Assembly: GCA_029263395.1 (NCBI GenBank)
Contig: JAJCXO010000211.1
Location: 1-50,327, forward strand
Direction of reading: 5' to 3'
Origin: Acidobacteriota bacterium
GTDB lineage: Bacteria; Acidobacteriota; Thermoanaerobaculia; Multivoradales; J023
Length of the DNA stretch: 50,327 nt
A program made the translations under genes and the position numbers. This document shows positions 16,050-25,015 of the stretch, in pieces (position 1 is the first letter of the stretch; every line of letters begins with the position of its first letter). The notes below the pieces were generated by a model. That model was given only the letters and a program-made list of their open reading frames with translations, was not told the DNA's origin and ran no database searches.

Positions 16050-19000
16050 ATGACTGACGTCCAGTTGCCATTACCGAGCCTCAATCTTCCCGTTGCCTTG
16101 CTGCGGTTGTGGCCTGCAGACAGTGAGGATCGGCGATCGAAGATCATTGCTGAAGAGCTTTTCAGCCTTCCGGGTGTCGTTCAATTGGAAGAACGGGTCT
16201 TCGCGATCTTGCCGATTGATGGCCGCGCTTCGGTGTTTGACACCGCCGTACTGATGAGTACCACCTTCTTGGAGCGCCTGGCGTCCCAACGGATCGACGA
16301 AGCTCCAGGGATCCTCATCTTTCCGGCCGAGGTCATCCAACATGGCGACGTCATCGTGTTGGTCAGAGACGCTTTGGTCGAAGACCTCGATCGGCAGCGG
16401 CCGCACGTTCCCTTGGGTGAGATTGCCATGACCGGGTACGCTGCCAGCTGGCTTCACGGTCGCTACCAGATGGAGAAGCTAGATCTCTACTCGGGCCCGT
16501 CCGGTCGCCGGGTGCCGTTTTTTCGACTGCGGGGCAAACAACGCCGGGCCATGCCTTGGCACAATCCCAAATTGCTGGACCGGCGCGTGAGAGTACGTCG
16601 CCCGGAGATCAGCGCGGCCTTCGAAACAACTCGATCTCCGGGTGCCTACCTGGTCCAGGGACCGCTCGGTGTCGGTAAGACCCACGCCGTCTGGCACCAT
16701 CTCGAGACTGAACCGGGACCCAAGATCTGGATCAGTGTCGGCAGACCGCTGCTAGGCACTCCCTTCCTGGGCAGCCATTTGGCGAGCAAGCTTCGAGAGC
16801 TGGTGCCCCGGGCGGTTCCGGAGGCTGCTCTCGAGTTACTCGAAACCGTGTCTCTCGATCAGGCAGCAGAAACCCTGGTCGAATGGATGGAGGCCGCGAC
16901 CGAGCGCCTGGAAAGTCCGCCGTGGATTGTTTGCGACATGGTGCAGACCGCGACAGCCGGTGATTTGGAGTTGTTGGGGCATCTAGCTGCCAGCACCCTA
17001 CCCTGCGGGTTGATGCTCATTCAGCGCAGCGGCAAGACGATCAACGAAGCCCTCAGCAATCTCCCCGTGATCGACATCCCCGCGATGGGCGAAGACGAAG
17101 CCACCCTACATGCTCGTCGTTTGATCGAAGGCCTGTCATTGGACCCCGAGATCGAGTCGAGATGGGTCGCCGCTGCGGCCGGTTTCCCGTTCGCCCTCGA
17201 AGAAGGACTCGTCGGCCTGGTGCACCGTGGCTTGATCCGCCGAGTTTACGGTAGCTTCTTCTATGACGGCAGCGACGATGTCGAATACAAACCGTCCCAA
17301 CGCCTGATCCGTCATGTGGAAGCAGAGATTCGACGGTTTGGCGAACCTTTACCCTTACGCATTCTGGCATTGGCTGGACAGACCATCACCCCGAGCCATC
17401 TCGACCTCACCTGCACCAGCTTTGGTGTACAGCTGAAGGATGATTGGTACCAGCCATTGATCGCTGCTGGCTTGTTGCAGCAGACCGCCTCACCTTGGGG
17501 TCTGGGACTCGAATTTTGCTGCCCTGCCTATGCCCGGGCGCTCGCCGGTACGGTGACCTTCGAAGCCGCCGCCTCCCTGCGTCGAGCGCTGGGCCGAGTG
17601 ATTACCAGAGAACCCAAGAACCAAGAAAAAGGATGGGCGACCTACAGATTACTCGCCGGTACCCCCGAAGCTTTGCATCCGCTGCTCGACTTGAGCCAGG
17701 ATTCCAGCAACGATTCGACTCGAACGGATCTGTTCGAAGCCTTGCTCAAGGAGTATCGACAGCATCGAGGGCGCGGCGGAGCTCCTGCAGCAGAGCTCGA
17801 CATTTTGTGGGCAATGCTGCCCACAGGACGTCGCTTGGGCCGGCTCGCCGAGCTGGAGTTGGAGCTGAACCGCGCTATTGCCCTCGCTGTGGGGCAACCC
17901 AAACGACATATCGCGCTCCTGACCTTGAAAGCGGAGCACGACCAGGAACGTGGCCGCTTCAATGAAGCCGAAAAAGCCCTGCGTCGGGCGCTTGCCACCT
18001 CTTCGGATACCAGCGGCGACAAGCAGCGTGCGATGCTTTTTATTCGTCTCGGAGACCTACTCAAGCAGACCGGGCGTTTGACTGAAGCGCGGGAGGTCTT
18101 CGAAAGCCTCTTGGAAGTCGTAGATCGCCAAGAAACGACGTCTGTCGGGGCGACCTGCCACTTTCATATCGGAAACATCGCGTTGCGAGAGATGCACCTC
18201 GAAGACGCAATGTTGCATCACAAGAAATCCGAAAAAGTGCGGCGTGCGCAGAATCTGTTCAAACCGCTCGGCGCGTCCTTGACCGCTCTCGGTGCGGTTG
18301 CCATGGCGATCGGCGATTACTCCAAAGCTCTCGAGTACTATCGCGAGGCGCAAAATATCATTGACAAACATGGTGGTGATGTCGAGGAGCTGGGTTTTGC
18401 ACACCTCGGTTCGGCTCGCGCCTTGGGATACCTCGGCAATCACACCGAGGCGACGAAGCTCCTGCGGCTAGCCTTCGAAGCACGGCATGGTCGTGACGAC
18501 GTCGTTGGCGAAGCGATTGCCCGTCTCGACATGGCGTCCAACCAGCTCAACCTCGGCAAGGTCGAAAAAGCACTACGCGAGGCAAGACAGGCACATTTTC
18601 AACTGAGCTTGGTGGCCGAAACCTCACTTCTCGGCGACGCGGAACAACTTCTAGGCCGAATTCTCATGCGTCAGCATCAAGAAACTGAAGCACGCTTGCA
18701 TCTCGCGGAGGCCTACAGAATCCACCGTCGACACGACGATCTCACGTCGGCAGCGATCGATAGCGCTTGGCTACTGGAACTCGCGATGCAGAGCAACGAC
18801 AGCAAAGTCATCCTGACTTACAGTGCGGTGCTCGAAGAGCTGCTACAGAAGTTGCCCTATCCGCCAGCCGGCGAGATGCTCAACTTCCGCCTCTACCGGG
18901 CATTCGATTGGCTGCGGCAGAATGAAACCGAGATCGAGACGTTGGAGCCCATCCGATATCTGCGACGCGCCTATCGCGAGCTGATGCGCAAGACCAGCTT

Positions 19001-19103
19001 CCTCGCTCCCGAACTCCGGCACAGCTTTCTATATCAGATCCGGGAGCATCAAGAAGTGGTCAACGCAGCCGCCGAGAACAACCTTTCACTGCCTGGCCTT
19101 TGA
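16050..19103 (+). CDS. STAND-like P-loop ATPase with C-terminal TPR repeats
   Basis: A 1,017-aa cytoplasmic protein. Residues 1-165 form an N-terminal domain I cannot assign. Its second half (GEIAMTGYAASWLHGRYQMEKLD ... VPFFRLRGK) has a loose resemblance to the end of class III cyclase domains, but no catalytic metal or purine motif is visible. Residues about 185-450 look like an AAA/NACHT-type ATPase with Walker A G204PLGVGKT211. Residues about 600-1,000 contain TPR units (for example ALLTLKAEHDQERGRFNEAEKALRRAL, LGDLLKQTGRLTEAREVFESLL, ALEYYREAQNII). Such proteins act as signal-dependent scaffolds or regulators. It is monocistronic and overlaps the convergent P450 gene end by 18 bp. No DNA-binding or effector domain is seen. 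Confidence 0.75.
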   Translation: MTDVQLPLPSLNLPVALLRLWPADSEDRRSKIIAEELFSLPGVVQLEERVFAILPIDGRASVFDTAVLMSTTFLERLASQRIDEAPGILIFPAEVIQHGDVIVLVRDALVEDLDRQRPHVPLGEIAMTGYAASWLHGRYQMEKLDLYSGPSGRRVPFFRLRGKQRRAMPWHNPKLLDRRVRVRRPEISAAFETTRSPGAYLVQGPLGVGKTHAVWHHLETEPGPKIWISVGRPLLGTPFLGSHLASKLRELVPRAVPEAALELLETVSLDQAAETLVEWMEAATERLESPPWIVCDMVQTATAGDLELLGHLAASTLPCGLMLIQRSGKTINEALSNLPVIDIPAMGEDEATLHARRLIEGLSLDPEIESRWVAAAAGFPFALEEGLVGLVHRGLIRRVYGSFFYDGSDDVEYKPSQRLIRHVEAEIRRFGEPLPLRILALAGQTITPSHLDLTCTSFGVQLKDDWYQPLIAAGLLQQTASPWGLGLEFCCPAYARALAGTVTFEAAASLRRALGRVITREPKNQEKGWATYRLLAGTPEALHPLLDLSQDSSNDSTRTDLFEALLKEYRQHRGRGGAPAAELDILWAMLPTGRRLGRLAELELELNRAIALAVGQPKRHIALLTLKAEHDQERGRFNEAEKALRRALATSSDTSGDKQRAMLFIRLGDLLKQTGRLTEAREVFESLLEVVDRQETTSVGATCHFHIGNIALREMHLEDAMLHHKKSEKVRRAQNLFKPLGASLTALGAVAMAIGDYSKALEYYREAQNIIDKHGGDVEELGFAHLGSARALGYLGNHTEATKLLRLAFEARHGRDDVVGEAIARLDMASNQLNLGKVEKALREARQAHFQLSLVAETSLLGDAEQLLGRILMRQHQETEARLHLAEAYRIHRRHDDLTSAAIDSAWLLELAMQSNDSKVILTYSAVLEELLQKLPYPPAGEMLNFRLYRAFDWLRQNETEIETLEPIRYLRRAYRELMRKTSFLAPELRHSFLYQIREHQEVVNAAAENNLSLPGL

Positions 19104-20462
19104 ACCTGGACGCCGGTCTCGAACGATCACTTTCAAGCCATTTGCTGGCTGAAACGCGATACCGCGTCGGACGGGCCCAGTGGAGCCAGCTGCAAGCTCG
19201 AGTTCCAAACGCTGGACGAGCGTTCCAGTCACAATCGCTAATTCGAGTTGCGCCAATCCCATCCCGGTGCACAACCTCGAACCGCCACCAAACGGGACCC
19301 AATCACTGGTCTTGATTTTGTGGTCGAGAAAGTTTTCGGGGTCGAATTGTTCGGGATTTGGGAAAACGTCACTGCGCCCTACCTCCTGGAGACACTGTCC
19401 GATCGGGGTACCAGCTGCAATACGGAATCCACCAATTTCTATGTCTGTTTTGGCGAGACGAGGTCCAGCAAAAGGTCCGATCGACTGAAACCGCAGACCT
19501 TCTTGAATGACGGCATGAAGGTAAGGCAGCTGCCTGAAGTCCTCAGGCCTGATCGGTCTATCGCCCAGGACTTCATCGAGCTCATGACGTAGGCGATCAA
19601 AGATCCGCCGATCAGACAGCACCCCAACCAGAGTCCAGGCCAACCCTTTTGAAGTAGTCTCCGACCCGCCGACCGCGAGCGCAGCCATTTCGTGCACGAT
19701 CGCTTCGCGGCAATCGCCCTCGTCTTCATAAAGCTCCGCTGCCACCAGCGCCGACAACACATCTTCCGGTTCGGTAGCCGTTGCTTCAGCGGCCCGACGG
19801 CGGTGCAAAACTCGGATTGTCGAATCGAGAGCGGCATATAGCTCATTTCGAGCGATCAGGAACCGGCCATAGGGACTAAACCGTCCCAAATTCCACTGCA
19901 ATGGCCGAGCTTGTACCGCCGTTGGCTGCAGAGCGATGAGGAATTGCCGAGCAAGCGGTAGTAACTGTGCTGCCGGTTCCTCGTCGAGAGGACCAAAGAG
20001 GACTCGGGCTGCCGTTTCGACCGAAATATCATTGAGATAGGGCTGCAATGGAAACGCTTTGCCGATCGGCCAGCGAACCAGTTTTTCTTCGGTGAGCTGG
20101 TGAATCAAGCCGGCATGTTGAAAGACTCGCCGACCGCCAAAGTGAGGAATCATCGCCCGTCGACGGTCGGCATACTCCGGACCGTCGAGCGAAACACTCG
20201 CCCGGCTTCCGAAAAGGTAGGCCAAAATCTTGTTGCGAATTTCGCCTGCGACAACGCGATCCTCGGGAAATCTGTACAGTTCATTCAGCGCCGCGGCATT
20301 ACACAGGAAAACCCAACGTCCCATCCCGAGCAGGTTCAAGGAGAAAACATCCCCGCACTCAGCTCGCGTTTGGGCCAATAGCCCAAACGGATCTTTCATA
20401 AAGCGTGCGGTCTGCTGGATCCGCGACAACCGCGGCTCGGGGGGAGCGGGTAGAACATTCAT
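19086..20462 (-). CDS. Cytochrome P450
   Basis: A 458-aa soluble heme monooxygenase. It shows an I-helix oxygen-binding segment (ALAVGGSETTSKG, with the acid-alcohol-type pair ET), the K-helix E-x-x-R (VIQEGLRFQS) and the heme loop FGGGSRLCTGMGLAQ with the thiolate ligand C398. No N-terminal membrane anchor is present, so it is a class I type needing separate ferredoxin/reductase, none of which is nearby. ATG 20462 follows AAGGGAG. The 3' end overlaps the convergent ATPase gene by 18 bp. menB is the next gene upstream on the same strand, 193 bp away. The substrate cannot be told; the two-gene proximity does not prove a quinone-related role. Confidence 0.93.
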   Translation of the reverse strand: MNVLPAPPEPRLSRIQQTARFMKDPFGLLAQTRAECGDVFSLNLLGMGRWVFLCNAAALNELYRFPEDRVVAGEIRNKILAYLFGSRASVSLDGPEYADRRRAMIPHFGGRRVFQHAGLIHQLTEEKLVRWPIGKAFPLQPYLNDISVETAARVLFGPLDEEPAAQLLPLARQFLIALQPTAVQARPLQWNLGRFSPYGRFLIARNELYAALDSTIRVLHRRRAAEATATEPEDVLSALVAAELYEDEGDCREAIVHEMAALAVGGSETTSKGLAWTLVGVLSDRRIFDRLRHELDEVLGDRPIRPEDFRQLPYLHAVIQEGLRFQSIGPFAGPRLAKTDIEIGGFRIAAGTPIGQCLQEVGRSDVFPNPEQFDPENFLDHKIKTSDWVPFGGGSRLCTGMGLAQLELAIVTGTLVQRLELELAAGSTGPVRRGIAFQPANGLKVIVRDRRPGSKARQ

Positions 20463-20483
20463 GGCATCTCCCTTGACAACCCG

Positions 20484-20497
20484 GGACCCTTGGGTCC
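20484..20497. promoter_or_regulatory. Dyad just upstream of the P450 gene
   Basis: GGACCC-TT-GGGTCC has two perfect 6-bp arms with a 2-bp centre, 22-35 bp ahead of the P450 start codon. The spacing is too tight for a hairpin, so an operator for a dimeric repressor is the better reading. This is inferred from symmetry and position only. Confidence 0.25.
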
Positions 20498-20570
20498 GCC
20501 CACAGTCTTGGTACTAAGGAGGTCAGCGACGAACTCCGGACCGTCTCGCGCCGCAGGTGATAGACGCCGC

Positions 20571-20590
20571 AAGACTAGTCTTCAAGACTA
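20571..20590. promoter_or_regulatory. Nested palindromes between menB and the P450 gene
   Basis: AAGACTAGTCTT (20571-20582) is a perfect 12-bp palindrome. It shares an arm with TAGTCTT-C-AAGACTA (20576-20590). Three half-sites of one 7-mer therefore alternate in direction. It lies 109-128 bp upstream of the P450 start. It may be an operator; a terminator for menB is less likely because no T-tract follows. Confidence 0.3.
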
Positions 20591-20655
20591 CCATTCGATC
20601 GGAGGCACTCAGCGTAATCGGTCCATGTTGCCCAGCGACTCGGCCTCTAGTACCT

Positions 20656-21546
20656 TCAATAACGCCAAGGAAACTTGGTGAAGTCTCGCTGACGTTTCTC
20701 CACGAAGGCATCACGCCCTTCTTGCGCCTCATCGGTCATATAGGCGAGGCGAGTTGCTTCGCCGGCAAAAATCTGCTGCCCTGCCAGGCCATCGTCACAG
20801 GCATTGAACGCGAACTTCAGCATACGAATCGCGGTTGGGCTCTTGGTGTTGATCTCCTTCGCCCAAGACAGGGCGAACTGCTCGAGCTCAGAGTGCGGTA
20901 CCACGGCGTTGACCATCCCCATCTCGAAGGCTTCCTGGGCGGAGTAGTCACGACCGATAAAAAAGATCTCGCGCGCCCGCTTCTGCCCGACCTGCCGCGC
21001 CAGAAGTGCTGAGCCGTAGCCACCGTCGAAACTCGCAACATCGGCGTCGGTCTGTTTGAAGATGGCGTGCTCATGACTAGCGAGCGTCAGGTCACAAACG
21101 ACGTGCAGACTATGGCCACCGCCAACCGCCCAGCCGGGGACTACAGCTATGACCACCTTCGGCATGAAGCGGATCAAGCGCTGCACCTCCAAGATGTGGA
21201 GGCGTCCCAATTGGTCAGGATCGGGGCCGTCCGGTCCTTCGTATTGGTACCCGTCACGACCGCGGATTCGCTGATCTCCGCCGGAACAGAAGGCCCAACC
21301 GCCATCTTTTGGGGAAGGACCATTGCCACTCAGTAATACACAGCCCACGTCGCTCCATTGGCGGGCGTGATCGAGCGCGGAGTGCAGTTCGTCGACCGTC
21401 TGAGGACGAAATGCGTTGCGGACGGCTGGCCGGTCGAAGGCAATTCGCACGGTACCTTGATCAAGGGCACGATGATAGGTGATATCGGTAAACTCGAAGC
21501 CTTCCACTGGTCTCCAAGCCTGGGCGTCAAAAATCTCAGAAACCAT
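20656..21546 (-). CDS. menB: 1,4-dihydroxy-2-naphthoyl-CoA synthase
   Basis: A 296-aa crotonase-fold enzyme that cyclises o-succinylbenzoyl-CoA in menaquinone synthesis. It keeps the MenB-specific blocks: FDRPAVRNAFRPQTVDEL, GWAFCSGGDQRIRGRDGY, AVVPGWAVGGGHSLHVVCDL (oxyanion hole), QTDADVASFDGGYGSALLARQVGQKRAREI, and the C-terminal EGRDAFVEKRQRDFTKFPW that completes the active site in the trimer. The start at 21546 (MVSEIFD) is chosen because AGGAG lies 6 nt upstream; the ATG at 21552 would overlap the Shine-Dalgarno sequence. No other men gene is in the window, so the pathway is scattered. It implies a menaquinone-using respiratory chain. Confidence 0.95.
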   Translation of the reverse strand: MVSEIFDAQAWRPVEGFEFTDITYHRALDQGTVRIAFDRPAVRNAFRPQTVDELHSALDHARQWSDVGCVLLSGNGPSPKDGGWAFCSGGDQRIRGRDGYQYEGPDGPDPDQLGRLHILEVQRLIRFMPKVVIAVVPGWAVGGGHSLHVVCDLTLASHEHAIFKQTDADVASFDGGYGSALLARQVGQKRAREIFFIGRDYSAQEAFEMGMVNAVVPHSELEQFALSWAKEINTKSPTAIRMLKFAFNACDDGLAGQQIFAGEATRLAYMTDEAQEGRDAFVEKRQRDFTKFPWRY

Positions 21547-21669
21547 GAACATCTCCTGACAGGTAGACAACATCGACTGAGCGACGGATTTGTACCGCCG
21601 AGACTAGCTCACAGACACCCGCCGGGACCACTCGTGATCAAATTGGGATCGCCTTAACCAATAAAAGCA

Positions 21670-21696
21670 AAGCCGAGTCCGTTATGGACTCGGCTT
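21670..21696 (-). terminator. Rho-independent terminator of the second Oar-like receptor gene
   Basis: An 11-bp perfect stem (AAGCCGAGTCC / GGACTCGGCTT) with a 5-nt loop. On the minus strand it is followed by a T-rich tract (TTTGCTTTTATT). It starts 23 bases after the receptor gene stop. Confidence 0.9.
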
Positions 21697-21718
21697 GACT
21701 CGAGCGATCGTGGTCGGA

Positions 21719-24697
21719 CTAGAACGTCAACCGAACGCCAGCCTGGAATTGGCGGGGATCGCCGAGTCCACTCTGGACGGTACCGTCAAAGTTGAACACC
21801 AAGTCGACCGCGCCGGGCTTCAAGAAGTTCGAACTGTTGAACATGTTGAAACCCTCGAAGATGACTTCGAGGTCCCGTTCACCAAGTTGAAACACCTTCG
21901 ACAGCCGCAAGTCGACCGAGGAGAACTTGTTGTTCTTACGACCAAGGTTGCGACGAGTGACGGTGCCATCCGCATTGATCCGATCTTGCGGCGAGGCGGC
22001 AACGGCGCCGGTCTCGGTGATCGACTGCGGTTGTGCCGAGCGGTAGGTGAATCGACTATTGACGTTGATCCCCCACGGTGCTTGCCACAGGACCCAAGCA
22101 TTAAAACGATCCCGCTGATCGCGATCCGAGTAGCTCCATTCGGCATCAAGATCCGTGATGCGGGCATACCGGAACGAAAAGGGATCACGCTCGTTGTCGT
22201 CGTCAGACTTGTCCTTGGAATAGGTGTAGTAGGCCTGGAACTGAACCTTCCCAGCCCGTTTGGTGACACCTACTGTCGCTCCAGAATAGCGACTGGATGC
22301 AGTCGACTCGACAACAGTCAGGGTGTTGATGCCGTTAGCACCGCCTGGCGCCAGACCCGAAGACCACGGCGAACCCAACAACGGATCGTTGCGGTTGGCA
22401 AACCGCGTTAGGTAGTCGGTTTCGGCATAGTTGTACTTCAGCAACATCGACACATTGGTCGCAACCTGCCGTTCGACTGCCACTGCAAAGGAGGTAGTCC
22501 GTGGGTTACGGAAATCCTCGTCAAAAACAAAAACGTCTGGCAGGAAAGGATCGCCGACTGAGCTCTGAGGGATCAACTCCGTGATCGGTGGTGGCGCACC
22601 CAGGATCGGAATCAGCGCACTGTTGCGAAAGATGCTCTGTCCGCGGCTGCCATTCGTCGACCGACTCGAGGCCAAGGCTAGACCGGGAATCCGCGCATAG
22701 TAGAGACCCGCATTGGCCCGCACGACCGTCTTGCCATCCCCCTTCGGGGCCCAGGAAATGCCGAAGCGTGGCTGCCACATATCGTAGTCGGACGGAACTT
22801 CGCCATCGGACGGGAACGTCTGTCCACCCACCGTCTGGCCGATAAACGGGGCGTAGAAGACTTCGCTCGCTGGGGTGATCGGATCAGGCTGGATCTGCGC
22901 TTCCCAGCGCAGCCCAAGATTCATCGTGACATTGGCTGAAGGTTGCCAGGTATCCTGGATGAAAAACGCAGGTTCTTCTTGAGTGATCGTCTGGGTTCCA
23001 GACTCTTCGACCGACAGACCCCCAACTCCAGCCTGCTGTAGATAAAGCAACACTGGACCCGTGATGTCCGTCCCAGCGGGGCAGGCCCCGCTTTGTGACG
23101 AGCTACCGTCAGAACATTCGACGTAGTTCGGGTTAGCGGCATAGTTCAAGAAGCCGTCAGTGGACCCGAAGATGAATCGACCGTTGGCAAAACCGATAAA
23201 CGTCTGAGAGGCAGCGGTCTGGTTGTACTCGATGCCAGCCTTCACGCTGTGGTCACCAGCCAACCACGAAATGTTGTCGTTGAACTGCCAACGCGTGTCG
23301 TGGTACTGCACCGGGATGAAAAACGGCATACCGAATCGATAGGAGCGTCCGAAGTCGAAGGCGATGTCTGGGAACGGACGATCGGTGCCGGCAATAGTCG
23401 GCCCTTCGTAAGGCCGTGGGCGATCCTCACGGGCAAACTGGAAACGTGCTTCGTTCAGAAAGGTCGACTTGATGTTCGAGATGAACGACCCGTTGATCGA
23501 CCATGAAGAACTCTTCTCAACGGCGTTGGCAGAGGCGCCCCACGAGTCGACATCAAACGTGCCGTTGCCCTGTTCAGAGTCGGTGTAGTTGAACCGCATG
23601 GTCAGCAAGTTCTTGCTGTCGCTGTGCCAATCAACCTTGGCGATAGCGGCAATGTGATCGTCGGTACGATCGATCGGCGCATTCTCGTTCGGACTGCCCA
23701 AGGCTGCCAGCGCATCGACGACCCGCTGTTCGATCCGAGTCGGGTCGCGCTGCTTGGTCGAGTTACCTTCTTGCAAGTCGCCCGCTACGAAGAAGAACAT
23801 GCGATCTGCCGAAAGCGGTCCACCGATCGTGAAACCGATCTGGCTCTGATCAAAGTCGAACTTTGGCTCTTTGGTGCCGTCTTCCCGCTCGGCCTCGGTC
23901 GACAAGGAGTCGTCCTTGTAGAACAGATGAGCGGTTCCCTTTCGGTCATTCGAGCCTGATTTGGTAACCACGCTGATAAAGCCTGCCGAAGCACGCCCGA
24001 ACTCTGCTGGAGCACCATCGGCGATGACGACAAATTCTTGCACCGCATCAATATTGGAGGTGAATGCCGGGCGCTGGCCGCCGCGCTGCTCGCCGAAAAA
24101 CGGATTGTTGAAGTCCGCCCCATCAACCATCACATTGTTTTGGATTCCGCGTTGGCCATTGACCGTCAGCTCGTCACCATCAGGGCCCTGCACGATCGAT
24201 ACGCCGGGAGTGAGCTTTGTGAACTCGAGGAAGTTGCGCCCGTTGTTGGGAATGCCTTCGATGGTCTTGCGGTCGACCCGCACCGAGTTCGTCGTGTTAG
24301 TCGTCTCGATCAACGGTGCTTCGCCAGTAACAACAATCTCTTCTTCGGTGGCCGAAACCGTCATCGTCAGATTCAGGTTGATGGTTCGGCCAACGGTCAG
24401 CTCGATGCCTTCCCGCACCATGGTCGCGAAGCCTTCGAGACTCGCTGTGACTCGATAGGGACCGAGCGGTAGCAGCAAGCCACGAAAACGACCGCGGGAG
24501 CCTGTAATCAACACCTGCTCGAAATTGGTTGCAGTGTTCGTGAGTGTCACGGTGACCCCTGGCAGCACTGCCCCGCTTTCATCAGAAATGATGCCTTCGA
24601 TTACGCCAGTCGTCGCCTGGGATTGACCCAGAACCGAGGGTGCCAAAATCAGGCTTACCGCCAGGACAAATGCCAGGAAACGCTTACTCCGCAACAT
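21719..24697 (-). CDS. Oar-like TonB-dependent outer-membrane receptor
   Basis: A 992-aa protein. The start at 24697 (MLRSKRFLAFVLAVSLILAP) is fixed by AAAGGAG upstream and by the signal peptide that then sits at the N-terminus. A carboxypeptidase-regulatory-like domain spans about 32-115 (GVIEGIISDESGAVLPGVTVTL), followed by EEEIVVTGEAPLIET (TonB-box-like), a plug (about 125-230, with VNGQRGIQNNVMVDGADFNNP) and a large barrel. It ends in RQFQAGVRLTF, with the C-terminal aromatic typical of outer-membrane barrels. It ends at a strong terminator and is divergent from an Omp85 gene. Ligand unknown. Confidence 0.9.
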   Translation of the reverse strand: MLRSKRFLAFVLAVSLILAPSVLGQSQATTGVIEGIISDESGAVLPGVTVTLTNTATNFEQVLITGSRGRFRGLLLPLGPYRVTASLEGFATMVREGIELTVGRTINLNLTMTVSATEEEIVVTGEAPLIETTNTTNSVRVDRKTIEGIPNNGRNFLEFTKLTPGVSIVQGPDGDELTVNGQRGIQNNVMVDGADFNNPFFGEQRGGQRPAFTSNIDAVQEFVVIADGAPAEFGRASAGFISVVTKSGSNDRKGTAHLFYKDDSLSTEAEREDGTKEPKFDFDQSQIGFTIGGPLSADRMFFFVAGDLQEGNSTKQRDPTRIEQRVVDALAALGSPNENAPIDRTDDHIAAIAKVDWHSDSKNLLTMRFNYTDSEQGNGTFDVDSWGASANAVEKSSSWSINGSFISNIKSTFLNEARFQFAREDRPRPYEGPTIAGTDRPFPDIAFDFGRSYRFGMPFFIPVQYHDTRWQFNDNISWLAGDHSVKAGIEYNQTAASQTFIGFANGRFIFGSTDGFLNYAANPNYVECSDGSSSQSGACPAGTDITGPVLLYLQQAGVGGLSVEESGTQTITQEEPAFFIQDTWQPSANVTMNLGLRWEAQIQPDPITPASEVFYAPFIGQTVGGQTFPSDGEVPSDYDMWQPRFGISWAPKGDGKTVVRANAGLYYARIPGLALASSRSTNGSRGQSIFRNSALIPILGAPPPITELIPQSSVGDPFLPDVFVFDEDFRNPRTTSFAVAVERQVATNVSMLLKYNYAETDYLTRFANRNDPLLGSPWSSGLAPGGANGINTLTVVESTASSRYSGATVGVTKRAGKVQFQAYYTYSKDKSDDDNERDPFSFRYARITDLDAEWSYSDRDQRDRFNAWVLWQAPWGINVNSRFTYRSAQPQSITETGAVAASPQDRINADGTVTRRNLGRKNNKFSSVDLRLSKVFQLGERDLEVIFEGFNMFNSSNFLKPGAVDLVFNFDGTVQSGLGDPRQFQAGVRLTF

Positions 24698-25015
24698 CGC
24701 AACTCCTTTCAGCTCGTCCGTCTTTCGGCCCGTCCATCGGTTGGTTCGATGGGAGGATCGAAAGCAAAAACATACGGTTAATGTATGGTTCAGAATACTC
24801 GGCGAGGGTCGCAAAGTCCAGCTAGCAGGCCAGGTCCAAAGGCCGTCTCGAGGACGGCCTCCCGCAAGCTTCACCCTCTAGGATCGGCAGAATCTCTGCC
24901 CCTCACAAGGATTGGTCGCGACCCTCGGCCACAGCAGCTGATTCTGGGAACAACGCTCGACAGAGCTGATAACGATCGAGCTCGGTTGGCTCGGTGTTTG
25001 CTACCGAATAGTGGT
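24698..25015. other. Divergent promoter region, 318 bp
   Basis: This separates the start of the minus-strand receptor from the start of the plus-strand Omp85 barrel. Open frames crossing it are extensions of the two genes with non-coding-like composition. A dyad CATAC-N7-GTATG lies at 24771-24787. I cannot place -35/-10 boxes with confidence. Confidence 0.5.
24771..24787. promoter_or_regulatory. CATAC-N7-GTATG dyad in divergent intergenic region
   Basis: Two perfect 5-bp arms surround an AT-rich 7-bp centre, about 75-90 bp ahead of the receptor start codon and well upstream of the barrel gene. The position suits an operator or promoter element serving one or both genes. The arms are short, so it could be chance. 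Confidence 0.22.

Noticed and set aside
21695-22411. Plus-strand frame antisense to the second Oar-like receptor
   Set aside because: It covers the terminator and receptor 3' end and has no recognisable protein features; it is a shadow of a certain gene.
24698-24874. Longer N-terminus for the second Oar-like receptor
   Set aside because: The extension would bury the signal peptide 59 residues inside. The ATG at 24697 has AAAGGAG upstream and gives a normal signal peptide.
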